Positions 1 through 9,449 of a stretch of DNA of 62,842 bases are shown here, piece after piece. The stretch is taken from positions 1 through 62,842 of the forward strand of contig BAAFSQ010000028.1 of assembly GCA_054661495.1 (NCBI GenBank), given 5' to 3'. The notes under the pieces are model-generated. The model made no database searches. It was not told where the DNA came from and saw only the letters and a list, made by a program, of their open reading frames with translations. Origin of the DNA: Zygophlyctis sp. KS116 (taxonomy: Eukaryota > Chytridiomycota). A program made the translations under genes and the position numbers. The number at the start of each line of letters is the position of its first letter. The first letter of the stretch is position 1.

Positions 1-158
1 AATTACCACGGTTATCCAAGTAGTAAGGTATTATCAAATAAACTATAACTGATTTAATGAGCCATTCGCAGTTTCACTGTATAAAATCGTTTATACTTAG
101 ACATGCATGGCTTAATCTTTGAGACAAGCATATGACTACTGGCAGGATCAACCAGGTT
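1..158 (-). rRNA. 18S ribosomal RNA, 5' end only (partial)
   Basis: The reverse complement begins at 158 with the universal eukaryotic small-subunit start (AACCTGGTTGATCCTGCCAG) and continues with the conserved 'catatgcttgtctc' and 'taagccatgcatgtctaagta' blocks. The gene is read towards lower coordinates and is cut by the window edge, so only about 158 nt of some 1800 are present. It shows that a nuclear rDNA unit, possibly an array, lies to the left of this gene-rich region. Confidence 0.97.
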
Positions 159-966
159 ACTATCTTAGAGAACCTGTGAACGAGTTCACAAGTCCAAAAG
201 AAATTTGAGTTTGTTAATTCTACATCTCGAGAGGTGCAGAAATACTCACCTGATCTTCTTATTGAAAAACTATTGTTTTATTGATCGCTTAAACAAGTAA
301 GCAGATCGCAAAAATTAAGTTGATCAATAAGGTTTGCCATGGGATTTAACTCCCGTTTTCATTGACACTGAATACAGAGATATGTGATAACACAGTCTCC
401 ATAATCAGCATCTTTGATGAGAGCTCACATTCTAAACACACACCTTTCAGTAGCATCTAGAAAGCCAGTCTCTCAAGTAAGTGATTTTATCGTTACTTTT
501 TCAAGTATCAATTCACACTTCATCTTCCTCGCTAGACGGTAAAATATACTATCTAGACTTACAACTCTTCGCTTACTGTTGTTTGGATCCTTGCGGTAAG
601 AATCGTCAACCACCACCAAGCGTTAAGATGTATCCTCGAGTAATCAAGCCAGATGCGTTTCTGGCTGTCGCCATTAGCATCTGATTTAATTTTAAGAACA
701 CCACTGAAAAAATAAAAAATTTAACTTTTTTCTTTTTTCAGACTTTTAATTGTTCCTCTCATAGATGAAAAATGTAAAAATAACTGAGAGCCGAAAAAAG
801 TGCGTTTTTGTTTCACTGCGGAAGGTGGATTCTGCACGTACACCTCAACCCATTTTCGGAATTTTATCCTGGGAGACTACGGGTAACCCTCGGGGTTATT
901 CACTCTTTTAAAAAGTAGTTGCGCCTCAAATGTTTTTGATTTTTTCGCGTTCTGAAATTACAAAAG
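159..966 (-). other. rDNA upstream spacer / probable 5' external transcribed spacer
   Basis: This stretch precedes the 18S gene on its coding strand and has no convincing protein gene. A perfect 7-bp inverted repeat (tgtgaac / gttcaca, near 174-189) could fold in the 5' ETS close to the mature 18S end. Further out (about 700-960) the sequence has T-rich and GC-richer blocks, including a palindromic 'aaccctcggggtt'-like patch near 893. The RNA polymerase I start is not recognisable by eye. A short open frame at 481-684 shows no protein-like features. Confidence 0.6.
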
Positions 967-3006
967 ATGGTCCGATCAATGATGGCCAAACTTTCTAATC
1001 TGCCTAGAACTAGGACAAAAAAAATTAAAAGTGATACTGAATTGAGGCTAGAAAGAATAAAGAAGGAAGAGAAAAAGACCAAAAAACAGATAAAAGCAGA
1101 AGATATAGCGCTTATTCGTCTTACGGTTCAGCAGAATTTAGCAGAAATAGCAGCTAAAAAAGCTGCAGCCGCTCAATCCCCAGTGGAATTGGAACAGCCT
1201 ATTGTGGAGAAAGAAGCTGAAAAGGAGCAAATACGAAATATTGTGGACGACCAGATGGCAGATTATACGTATTCTCATCATGATCTGTATGGTAGTAATG
1301 ACCAAGAAGCTGAGGAATTTGCACCCAATGTTTTAATTTCCTATTTGCATGCTCAGGAGGAACAAAAATGGCAGGCCACATTGCAACAAGATATTGTACG
1401 AGTTAAAAATCAAAAAGAAAAATCTTCAAAGGCTAGAAAGGAAGCTGCTGAGGCTCATGCAATCTGGTGGAAAAATATGGAGCCCATGGTCCGTAAAGCA
1501 TATGTAGCTCATAGTAGCAAAGCCAAAAATGGAGATTTTAACCCGCATCCTGGAGTTTTTTCATCAGCATTGTCTCAGTACTCTATATGCAATTGTATAT
1601 CTCTATGTACGGAAGAGATTCATTTAATAGATACTTTACACCTGGCGGTTGATGCCTGCTTTAAACTTCGTCGCGAAAAACGGCGCTCTCTTATAAACAA
1701 GGAACCGAGAATAAATAACTTTTTCATCAAAAAAAAAGTTATCGAGCAAGCTATTGCTTCAAAAACAGTCGATTTTAGTATGCGGACATCTAGTGACAAA
1801 GACGAATCATGTGAATCTAGTTTTAAGGCCGCACAAGCTACATTAAAAAGTAGAATTTTTGATGAGAAGGGGGTAGTGGGTCTTTTCTGCGCCCGTCATG
1901 GAACACCATTATTGTTTTTGGATACTCCTGTTGGTGAAAGATATGCTTTTGTGGATTTATTGTTAATTGAATACCTGAAAAACAAGCCAGAGGTTAAAAA
2001 TGTCTTATTCTATTATGATATCAATTGCAAATATATGCCTCATTTTATGGGAGAGAGAATGCAATCATTAGGTATACTAAATCATTAATTTCTAGTGAAA
2101 GAAAATTTTATAAGGATGAAATTTACGTTTGTCATACCTGCCATGCACGTCAAGGCCCACCAGTTTCCCTGTCCCTGGATTTATAATCCAAAATATGTCA
2201 AGAATAACGGACATACAGACGGGGAAACTTGTGAACGTGCGTGGTCATATTTAGGTCGATTTGCATCTATCACCAAAAGCATGTCATCATCGAATCGTCG
2301 TGATACCCTGGAAAGAGCTATTTTTAATTATTTTATGAGAAATTTAAAGAATCAGGAAAAAAATCTTAAAAGTAAATTAGGAAAAGTAAGATTGCAACTG
2401 GAAAGCGAAAGGCTGACTACTTTTAATCATTTGGTTGCTCAAACAAACGTAGAGTTAGGAATATATCGACTAGATCTTCTTAAGGCTGTTGATAAATTTA
2501 TCGAAAAGGAAAAGGAAAGAAATGGTATGAAAAAAATGGGAAGAGCAGAAGCGCTAGATCGTTTAATTAGGTCTGAATATCAGAAAATGATTTTTTTGTT
2601 TAAACAAGCCGCTATCAGCAATAGCCAAAGAGAAAAACAATATACATTCGATACGATACAAAGAGCTAATTGGAAATTAGAAGAATACTTGTCTGAAAGA
2701 AAAGAGTTTCCAAATCCTCCACAGAAGGAGGATATCCATAATCTCAATTCGGAATTTTGGGCTGAATTTGCAAATGCAAACGAAGTTTTCGCCAAAATAC
2801 TGGGTGATTGGAAGATGCTACATCGGTTCGATAGACTTAATGAGGAAATAATGATGCTAGAAGAGGAACTGAAAAATATTGAAAGACATACACTGAAAAA
2901 TATTGAAAGACATACGACAATAGCCACGGATATTGAGGGCGTTGATATTGATATTGATGATGATGTTGATTTTTTGATTGATTTTTCAGAGAACTTTAAT
3001 TTATAA
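967..3006 (+). CDS. KDZ (Kyakuja-Dileera-Zisupton) family DNA transposase
   Basis: This is a cut-and-paste transposase with an RNase-H-like fold. The N-terminal ~130 residues are charged and coiled-coil-like. A short Cys cluster (CNCISLC) follows, then family blocks: ARHGTPLLFL, GERYAFVDLLLIEYL, YYDINCKYMPHF, FVIPAMHVKAHQFPC, and the hallmark HTDGETCERAWSYLG followed by TKSMSSSNRRDTLE. A TAA at 2086 interrupts the raw frame but lies inside a 24-nt GT...AG intron (2072-2095) containing TACTAAA; removing it gives a continuous protein of about 671 residues, so the gene looks whole. The tail holds a 24-bp tandem duplication and an Asp-rich end. I could not find terminal inverted repeats, so element ends are undefined. 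The family assignment rests on the motif order; the spliced structure is inferred. Confidence 0.88.
2868..2915 (+). repeat. 24-bp perfect tandem duplication in the transposase tail
   Basis: Two adjacent identical 24-bp units encode LKNIERHT twice near the C-terminus of the KDZ transposase. The duplication keeps the reading frame and falls outside the conserved catalytic blocks, so it is probably neutral and recent. Confidence 0.9.
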
Positions 3007-3849
3007 TAGAAATAAATAGTTAATAAAGTTAATCGAGACGCAAAACAGTCTTTGAACAGATCTCTTCCACACCATTTCAAGCTTTTACATCAAATATATG
3101 TACTTCAACTCTTGTAAAAGACATTTGATGTATATAATATGTTTTGACTATCTATAAAGAATGTTAAATATGAAAAAAACATTTTCAAAAGTATCAGAGT
3201 CAACTAAATGTGCTTTCGGTACCACATATTCATAAACGTAGTAATTTACCTTTCATATCGCGAGCAGGAATACCAAAGTCACCAAAACTGCTTTGGCAAG
3301 TGTAGATGACATTACTTGATCAATTTAAGTCAATATGATCAAAATCAGAGGTCTTTAAGATTGTCTGAACGCGTTTTTACCGAGCCTCTAAAACCGAAAA
3401 ACTTAAAATTATTATGATATAGTGTTCGTTTCGGGCATGGACATTCAGCTTTGAATTTTAAATACATCTTTGTATTTTTTATTATTATGTTCAAACGCGC
3501 ATCAAACTATCTTTTCTAAGGCAATGCTTCCATTATTTAAGCAAGTTGCCATAGTTAGAAGGTCGATCTTACTAAAAGATGAAAATTTTGACAAGTCTAG
3601 ATATTCAGGAACTCCTGTAAAACGATAATCCCATTGATGATAATTTTTATACGGTACCTTAGAAATTTTTGCAACATCAACTAGGTAATCTTAGGCATAA
3701 ATATTCTTACTACTTTTTTGGAGGAGAGCCGAAGAAACTCTCTTCTTTAGATAATCATAATTCACATCATCAGTCAGGATTTCACCCTGAAATGAAGGCA
3801 CTGATGAAGGTACTGTTCCTAGATTTCTGGTTTGGGTTTTCAAATGAAA
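3007..3849. other. Intergenic region after the transposase, no clear gene
   Basis: No protein with recognisable features is seen. The stretch is AT-rich and may include the right end of the KDZ element. Near 3082-3131 two short inverted segments (cttttaca/tgtaaaag and acatcaaat/atttgatgt) occur in swapped order, so they do not form a simple nested hairpin. An open frame at 3669-3872 has no recognisable domain. Confidence 0.5.
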
Positions 3850-5187
3850 CTAGAAATCTTCTCCAGAGTTAATAAAGTATTCTCGAAATTCCGAGGCAAA
3901 AGAATTACCAAATAACTTTGGAATATGATTTGAACCGCGTGCGCATTCTCCTCCAAGTATGCAAAAAACAGGAATATTGATCAGCTCCATTTTCTTTATC
4001 AATACGGATATTCTATTAGACAAATGCGTTCTTGAAGGTGGCTCTTTCGGTATCCATGCTTCCTTGTCTTTAACGTTTTCCCAAGATTTTGCAAATATTT
4101 TTGATATTGATCGGTTATCTCTGGTTTTAAATCGCCCTGCAATCACAGTAACATCTTTTAAAACATCTAGAGTAAATTATAGCTTAAATTACCTTTCGCC
4201 TGGACCCTCATGTAGTGACCATAAGAAGTTCGATCTTTTTTTCTGATTAATTGTACCAGTTGCTCAACATCCGCTCTAGAAATAAAAGCCTTAGGCTTAA
4301 CTATAATGCAGAATTGATCCAGTAGTTTTTCTTTTAAAAAATCATTTGAATATTGGGTACTAAAACGGTTATATACCAAATCAGGCCGTAGATTCAGGTC
4401 TATTTGATTAACAATTCCAAAAAAAGCAAGATTATCCTTTTCAGCATTCTGCATACAATAAGAAACCATATATTATCTCTGCAATGATTTTTAAGTCATT
4501 ATGAAAAATGCCCCTTATGTCAGATCTGCCTCTATCATCAGATACAGTCTGAAACTGCATCTCTTTAGCTAAAATTCCCCATTTTTTTCTGCTATTGATA
4601 TCTAAATTATTCCATGCATCTGCACAGACTTTTCCTACGTTCTCGACTATTTCTTTAATTTCTCCAGTCTCTGGTAGGGTCACTTTTGTTTTCACATTTA
4701 ATGTACTGTGATTTAATTTACCCCTAAAGATATCTAATACTGAATAGATGCATCTTACCTTGTTTTCTCTGGTTCTTAAATAGAAAATAGCCGTTTAAGT
4801 TAAGGATATCCCTGGGCTTGAAAGTCTCGACTGTTTCTGGAATTAAATGAGAGTCTTGAGAAATAAGATTTCTATTAGCATCAGTTGTTTTTGTTATAGA
4901 ATTCGCAGAAGGAGGGTTGTTCACAATATTGGACTGGGAATCTGGACCACATTCATAACAAAAAAAAGTTGGATATTCTAAGTGTATGGCATGATAATAT
5001 ATATAACACTAAAATTCTTAATCTTGAATATAATTACCTCTTGACACACATGAGTAGCATTTGCAGTACCCGCTGGCCGCCCATCAAAGAATATTTCCTT
5101 ACAGTCAGGCCAGTTGCATATTTTATAGCATGCATCGCCTGGAGGATGCCTTTTATTACATTCTGGACAAGACCGAAAACTCACCAT
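3850..5187 (-). CDS. HMG-box and zinc-finger protein (multi-exon, boundaries partly uncertain)
   Basis: The start MVSFRSCPEC begins a Cys-rich module with paired cysteines (CPEC, CNWPDC, HVCQEC, FCYECG), joined across a 29-nt intron (about 5035-5007). It is followed by a segment that reads like an HMG box: NGYFLFKNQRKQ, then EIVENVGKVCADAWNNL, SRKKWGILAKEM. Keeping the frame across the box needs an intron of about 88 nt, and another of about 67 nt is needed near 4400, both longer than usual here. The last junction (about 4190-4165, 26 nt) is clean and leads to a C-terminal region ending INSGEDF. The likely role is a DNA-binding nuclear regulator. I do not recognise the exact family. It sits beside the KDZ transposase and could be element-associated or an ordinary host gene. 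The two long introns are inferred and uncertain. Confidence 0.55.
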
Positions 5188-5770
5188 CCTTGGTAAATGC
5201 AAGGGTAAGGCCCACAATTTGAAAAAGCAAAACGCGTATTTTCCCAGGGTAATTTTCCGAAAAAAGCTACGGGTGTAAGGGCTAAATGAAGATTTTGCCC
5301 TGTTTTGTTTCAAGAAAATTTTAGCTTTTGCCTCTAAATTTTCAAACGTTTTCAAGCATAAATTTGCCAATTACCCAAGACAAGATGGTGGTATCTTTGA
5401 ATTTATCACTGAATTCTCATATAACAAAAACTTTCATTTCTTCGCTTCAAAGCTACTAACATTAAAACTAGGATTAATACACTCATTTGAATTTTTCTAT
5501 CAACCTTTTCAATAATCTTATATTTTCTAATCATCAAATCAGCCATACATTTCTAGCTTTGGCAGCCGTATTTCTTACTAACCGTTTACGGTCATCACAA
5601 GATGCAGCCAATTTTTACGTAATAGTTGCCTATCTGGCAAGCTAAAATTAGAAACCTCTGATTGCAAAATTAATTGATGACAAAAATGCATAAGTAAAGA
5701 CCATTAAAAGGTGATTTTTGTCCAAAAATGAGTAAAATGGAGAATTTTCCTTGAAATTTTTCTTACAAAA
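5188..5770. other. Intergenic region, nothing recognised
   Basis: About 580 bp between the divergent HMG-box gene (minus) and the CASC3-like gene (plus). It presumably carries both promoters. No RNA gene, repeat or extra coding exon could be supported by eye. Confidence 0.4.
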
Positions 5771-6487
5771 ATGAGAAATTTTTCTTCTGCAGTTCAAGAG
5801 AGAGAAACTAAAGAGTCCCAGGACAAGATAAATATTGATCCAAATGAAATTCCAAAGGCCTCTAAATACTCTTTTCATGATAATAGATTCTCAGCCGAAA
5901 AAAAAGTACTCAAAAACAAGAAAATGGGGAAGAAGGACCAGAAAATGGATCGGAAATGGGAACATGACAAGTTTGTTCCAGTGGAAAAGAAGCCTCTGAA
6001 AATCAATATCATTAAAAAGGAGGAAATTCAAGAAAATATTAAGATTTCCATCACAAAAACCAATTCTATAGGAAAATCTAATCATCAGGATAAAGTAAAA
6101 GAGCCAATTCATAATCAAAAACCAAAAATTCAATCAGAAATTCCTAAAGTACCTGCTCTACCTCTGAAACCTATCAAATCAAAAACTAGAATTGTTCAAC
6201 AAAAACCTGTACCAGACAGAATACAAACATCACAGCTATTACCGCAACCAGTGCAAGTTCCAATACAGTTTCCATCAGAACCACTTCAAATGGTTCCACA
6301 ATTAATGATCCCTCAAATGTATCCAGAATCTAACTTTATGTATTCTCCATACATGACTAACTCAGGTCAAATTCTGTACATGACTGAAAGTGGGCTCTTT
6401 GTACCTTCTCCAGTTGGATATTTTCCGGCATTTGTACCAGGTGCCAGATCAAAGGCTATTCCTATTGTTAAACCAGTCTTTGAATAA
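5771..6487 (+). CDS. CASC3: CASC3/Barentsz (MLN51)-like exon junction complex component
   Basis: The N-terminal third carries the SELOR-type signature that wraps eIF4A3 in the exon junction complex: IPKASKYSFHDNRF followed after about 25 residues by DRKWEHDKF, which matches the 'FFEHD...R...WEHDKF' pattern of human CASC3. The remaining ~170 residues are Lys/Gln/Pro-rich and low in complexity, as in other family members, ending in a Pro/Met/Tyr-rich tail. It is 238 residues, far shorter than animal CASC3 but enough for the SELOR core. It would act in splicing-coupled mRNA marking, localisation or decay. The next gene starts 35 bp downstream on the same strand. An ATG upstream at about 5729 reads only a few codons, so 5771 is taken as the start. 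Confidence 0.78.
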   Translation: MRNFSSAVQERETKESQDKINIDPNEIPKASKYSFHDNRFSAEKKVLKNKKMGKKDQKMDRKWEHDKFVPVEKKPLKINIIKKEEIQENIKISITKTNSIGKSNHQDKVKEPIHNQKPKIQSEIPKVPALPLKPIKSKTRIVQQKPVPDRIQTSQLLPQPVQVPIQFPSEPLQMVPQLMIPQMYPESNFMYSPYMTNSGQILYMTESGLFVPSPVGYFPAFVPGARSKAIPIVKPVFE

Positions 6488-6522
6488 AACTTGTTCTTTA
6501 ACCTACTTGAGCATTTTTTTAA

Positions 6523-7059
6523 ATGTCACTGATTATTGACTTGGACTTTGCTGGTTTAATGAATGCAAAGGAATTACAATCTACTTGTGTACAGATGGGA
6601 CTTGTATATTCTGCTACTAAAAAATCCAATCTTGAGACTTGTTTTGTCGGATTCGGGAATGAAATCAAGGAAAATTTAAAGAAATCTTATCCGACTTTTG
6701 AAAAATGGAACATTAAATTTATTGGTGATCCTCTAGAATCGTTTAATCCGGATAATCTAGTTTATCTAACTGGAGACTCTGAATTTGAATTGGATGATCT
6801 TTCTCCATCTCAAGTTTATGTGATTGGAGGAATAGTAGATCATAATAGATACAAAAATATTTGCTTAAATAAGGCGGTAAAGTTGGGTATCAGACATGCA
6901 CGATTACCAATCTCTAAATACCTAAATTTAAACTCAAGATCTATACTTACAATCAATCAGGTTGTAGATATACTTGCAGTTTATTTAAATACTAAAGACT
7001 GGAAAATCGCATTTGAGACATGCATACCTCAAAGGAAAAGATTAGAGTCTCAAAGATAA
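6523..7059 (+). CDS. TRM10: tRNA (guanine(9)-N1)-methyltransferase, TRM10 family
   Basis: This SPOUT methyltransferase modifies G9 of tRNAs using S-adenosylmethionine. The trefoil-knot signatures are clear: VYLTGDSE, VYVIGGIVDHNRYKN, KAVKLGIRHARLPISKYL, then LTINQVVDIL and a W..AFE...P.RK end. Length is 178 residues; many homologues carry an extra basic N-terminal extension that binds tRNA, and here the protein starts almost directly at the catalytic domain (MSLIIDLDFAGLM). No intron was needed. It lies between CASC3 and the first MscL gene, both on the same strand with spacings of 35 and 32 bp. Confidence 0.93.
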   Translation: MSLIIDLDFAGLMNAKELQSTCVQMGLVYSATKKSNLETCFVGFGNEIKENLKKSYPTFEKWNIKFIGDPLESFNPDNLVYLTGDSEFELDDLSPSQVYVIGGIVDHNRYKNICLNKAVKLGIRHARLPISKYLNLNSRSILTINQVVDILAVYLNTKDWKIAFETCIPQRKRLESQR

Positions 7060-7091
7060 GTTTTGCGAGTGAGAATTTGACTTTCCAGAAA

Positions 7092-7661
7092 ATGTCTTTA
7101 GTAGATCACAGATTAATTGATAATGCAAAAAAGGTTACAAATAAAGTCACCTCTGTTTGGACTGATTTCAAGTCTTTTGTGAATAGAGGATCTATCATTG
7201 ATGTTGCTGTAGGTCTGGTACTGGCAAATGCTTTTGGATCAGTTGTAAACTCTTTTGTGGACAATATCCTATCTCCATTCATTGGACTGATTGCTTCTAA
7301 AAACTTGAACAATGCTTATATTCCAATCAAATGTCCGGATAATAGCACAGTCTCTTGTTCTGATATTTTTATGGTGACTAAAATGTATCCAACTCTAGAA
7401 TCGGCACATGCTGTAGGAATAGTAACTTGGAATTATGGAAGGTTTGTTCAAGAATTGATTAATTTTATAATTAAAAGTTCGATACTATACGTCATCATTA
7501 ATGGTTTTGCTGCTGCGTCATTATTAAGAAAAAAAGAAAAGGCGGCCACTGAAAAAGAATGTGTATACTGCTGCTCAAAGATTCCGATTAATGCTTCTAA
7601 ATGTTTTGCTTGTGGATCAGTTATAGATAAATTAGCACTGGAGGGGATTCATATTGATTAG
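7092..7661 (+). CDS. mscL: Large-conductance mechanosensitive channel MscL, copy A, with zinc-ribbon tail
   Basis: MscL forms a homopentameric pore that opens under membrane tension. The order is typical: amphipathic N-terminus, FKSFVNRGSIIDVAVGLVLANAFGSVVNSFV (TM1 with the Gly/Ala packing face), a loop rich in polar residues, then WNYGRFVQELINFIIK into TM2 and the basic KKEK cluster. The C-terminus has CVYC...CFAC, a zinc-ribbon-like tail seen in some prokaryotic MscL proteins. The ATG at 7092 is chosen because it begins directly before the amphipathic helix. Copy B follows 310 bp later, and an 81-bp tract of loop sequence is identical between the copies. In a fungus the protein could sit in the plasma, organellar or vacuolar membrane; no targeting signal was evident. 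Bacterial origin by ancient transfer is an inference. Confidence 0.95.
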   Translation: MSLVDHRLIDNAKKVTNKVTSVWTDFKSFVNRGSIIDVAVGLVLANAFGSVVNSFVDNILSPFIGLIASKNLNNAYIPIKCPDNSTVSCSDIFMVTKMYPTLESAHAVGIVTWNYGRFVQELINFIIKSSILYVIINGFAAASLLRKKEKAATEKECVYCCSKIPINASKCFACGSVIDKLALEGIHID

Positions 7662-7971
7662 TATTTATTGGAGATCTCTTGTAATATCATGTGAAAAATA
7701 TTTACATTTATGAATACCAGATCGCTTTTCTTATTCTTTGAGTATAGTTTGGATTTTTTAATTTTTCAAAATCAGACTTGTATACGCCCAAGAACTCTGA
7801 ACGGTCTTTTGCGCTAATGTCCGATATTCAATGCAAGTAAAAGATTTTAATATTTTTATAAAGTGACATTAATCCTCTTTTCAAAGAAACTGGTGCATTG
7901 AATTCTCTGCCAGTCAAGTTTGAGGATGTCTCAAGGAACAAAATTTCAAACATCAAATTCTCTTGTAAAAA
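7662..7971. other. Spacer between the two MscL genes
   Basis: About 310 bp of AT-rich sequence with no gene; it probably holds the promoter of copy B. It shows no obvious similarity to the short spacer before copy A. Confidence 0.4.
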
Positions 7972-8523
7972 ATGTCAGACTTGGGATATGGTATAAATCA
8001 TCGATTATTGGATGGCGCTAATATAGCAAAGGGGTTCTGGTCAGAATTCAAAGATTTTTTATTCAAGGGATCAATAGTAGAAGTAGCAGTTGGTATGATC
8101 ATTGCAGCTGCATTCGGAGCAGTTGTAAATTCATTTATTGATGATATACTCTCTCCAGTTTTGGGGCTGATTGCTTCTAAAAACTTGAACAATGCTTATA
8201 TTCCAATCAAATGTCCGGATAATAGCACAGTCTCTTGTTCTGATATTCTCTTGGTAACCAGGACCTACCCCACCATTGAAGCTGCACAAGCTATAGGAAT
8301 AGTGACTTGGAACTATGGAAAGTTTATCCAGGAATTTATCAACTTCATCATCAAAGGAATAGTTTTATTTATAAGCATTAAAGCTTTCACGGCTGCATCA
8401 TCCAGACGTAAAAAAGAAAAGGCGGCGACTGAAAGGGAATGTTTATATTGCTGTTCAATGATCCCAATAAAGGCATCTAAGTGCCAATTTTGTGGATCTA
8501 ATATTGATAAAACCGATTATTAA
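7972..8523 (+). CDS. mscL: Large-conductance mechanosensitive channel MscL, copy B, with zinc-ribbon tail
   Basis: This is the tandem paralogue of copy A with the same architecture: FKDFLFKGSIVEVAVGMIIA (TM1), the shared loop KNLNNAYIPIKCPDNSTV, WNYGKFIQEFINFIIK into TM2, basic RRKKEK, and a CLYC...CQFC ribbon. TM1 and TM2 differ noticeably from copy A while the loop is identical even in DNA, which suggests gene conversion. The stop at 8521-8523 lies only 2 bp from the stop of the convergent WC-2 gene. Two different subunits could form homomeric or mixed channels; that is inference. Confidence 0.95.
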   Translation: MSDLGYGINHRLLDGANIAKGFWSEFKDFLFKGSIVEVAVGMIIAAAFGAVVNSFIDDILSPVLGLIASKNLNNAYIPIKCPDNSTVSCSDILLVTRTYPTIEAAQAIGIVTWNYGKFIQEFINFIIKGIVLFISIKAFTAASSRRKKEKAATERECLYCCSMIPIKASKCQFCGSNIDKTDY

Positions 8524-8525
8524 AA

Positions 8526-9396
8526 TCAAGAATTCTCCTTTTTCATCTTTTTTGAATAATTTAATCCACATGCATTACATAAACTTTTAATTAAATGAAA
8601 ACAAATCGTACGTTTTTTTCCCTTCAGGACCTTTTCTCCATTCAGGAGACTCTGTTACCCCACATTGCCTACAATACAGACCTGAAATTTTTTGTGCCCT
8701 ATGTACCCCAGCATCACTATTGGTATCAATTGCAAACTCAAGACTTAGACCCGGATCTTTTGATGCATCTTGTAACAATGGGTGTAATTTTGGGTCTAAT
8801 CCTTTTTGTATTAATGCTTTTGCTAATGCCATCCTTAATCGTAAATTTTCAACTCTAGCATCTAAAATCCCATCTAATGTAGTCGCAGCTTTTAAAGTAA
8901 ATTCTCTTCCATATGATAATATTATTGGATTATACTCTTCTCCTCTATTAGAAAGTTTTGATTTGATTTCTAATAATTTCATCTCTCCTGTCTTTGAAAT
9001 CATTCGAATATATACTGTATTAGCAGTACTGAATTTTGATAATAGACCTTTACTTAAATAATCCAAGAAATTAAGCCTATCGTCTGTATGAATAAAATCC
9101 AAAAGTCTTTTTTGTAGAATTTCAGATTCAGAGTACTTTAGAATGTTGATAGCTTTCGGCGATGCCCAAACTAAATTTCCAGACGGTAAAATGTAAAATA
9201 TAATTTGCTTCAACAATGCAGATTGTCTATTAAAAGCCGCTTTGGAGTTTGTAAAATATGAAATGACTGAAGAGATATGCTTGGTGATTGAATCTTTTTT
9301 AGTCCCAGAGGAATCATCATCCCTTGTATTTTCAAGCGGAGACTGTTCAAAGAATGGAGATGCTATCAAATCATCATCGTCCAAGAACTCATTCAT
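8526..9396 (-). CDS. WC-2: White Collar 2-like PAS/GATA zinc-finger transcription factor
   Basis: In fungi WC-2 pairs with the blue-light receptor WC-1 and binds GATA-like sites. The first ~70 residues are acidic/Ser-rich. A PAS domain follows (YILPSGNLVWASPKAINIL, FIHTDDRLNFLDYL) and it lacks the LOV cysteine motif, as expected for WC-2. A helical linker precedes the GATA finger CRQCGVTESPEWRKGPEGKKT, which is completed across a 28-nt intron (8611-8584) by LCNACGLNYSKKMKK and a stop. The finger is full (C-x2-C-x18-C-x2-C). The start at 9396 follows an AACCTAGCCGC motif 18 bp upstream that is shared with two other genes. The protein is about 280 residues, compact for the family. Confidence 0.9.
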
Positions 9397-9449
9397 TAGG
9401 TTTTGGCGCGCAACGCGGCTAGGTTACCCATGAGTCTGAAACAAGTTTA

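Noticed and set aside
481-684. Small protein gene in the rDNA spacer
   Set aside because: The 67-codon frame has no domain, lies in the expected 5' ETS, and starts without supporting context.
2086-2088. Apparent stop codon disabling the KDZ transposase
   Set aside because: It lies within a canonical 24-nt GT...AG segment like the other introns of the window; removal keeps the frame and the family motifs.
3082-3131. Hairpin or terminal inverted repeat of the KDZ element
   Set aside because: The two pairs of complementary segments are in swapped order and short; no matching copy was seen upstream of the transposase.
4960-5035. Frameshift at a T-run in the HMG/zinc-finger gene
   Set aside because: Using the earlier acceptor after TTTTAG (intron of 29 nt) restores the frame through the next Cys pair without assuming an error.
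8595-8858. Hydrophobic open frame opposite WC-2
   Set aside because: It is antisense to the GATA-finger exon and PAS-linker region of WC-2, whose coding evidence is strong.
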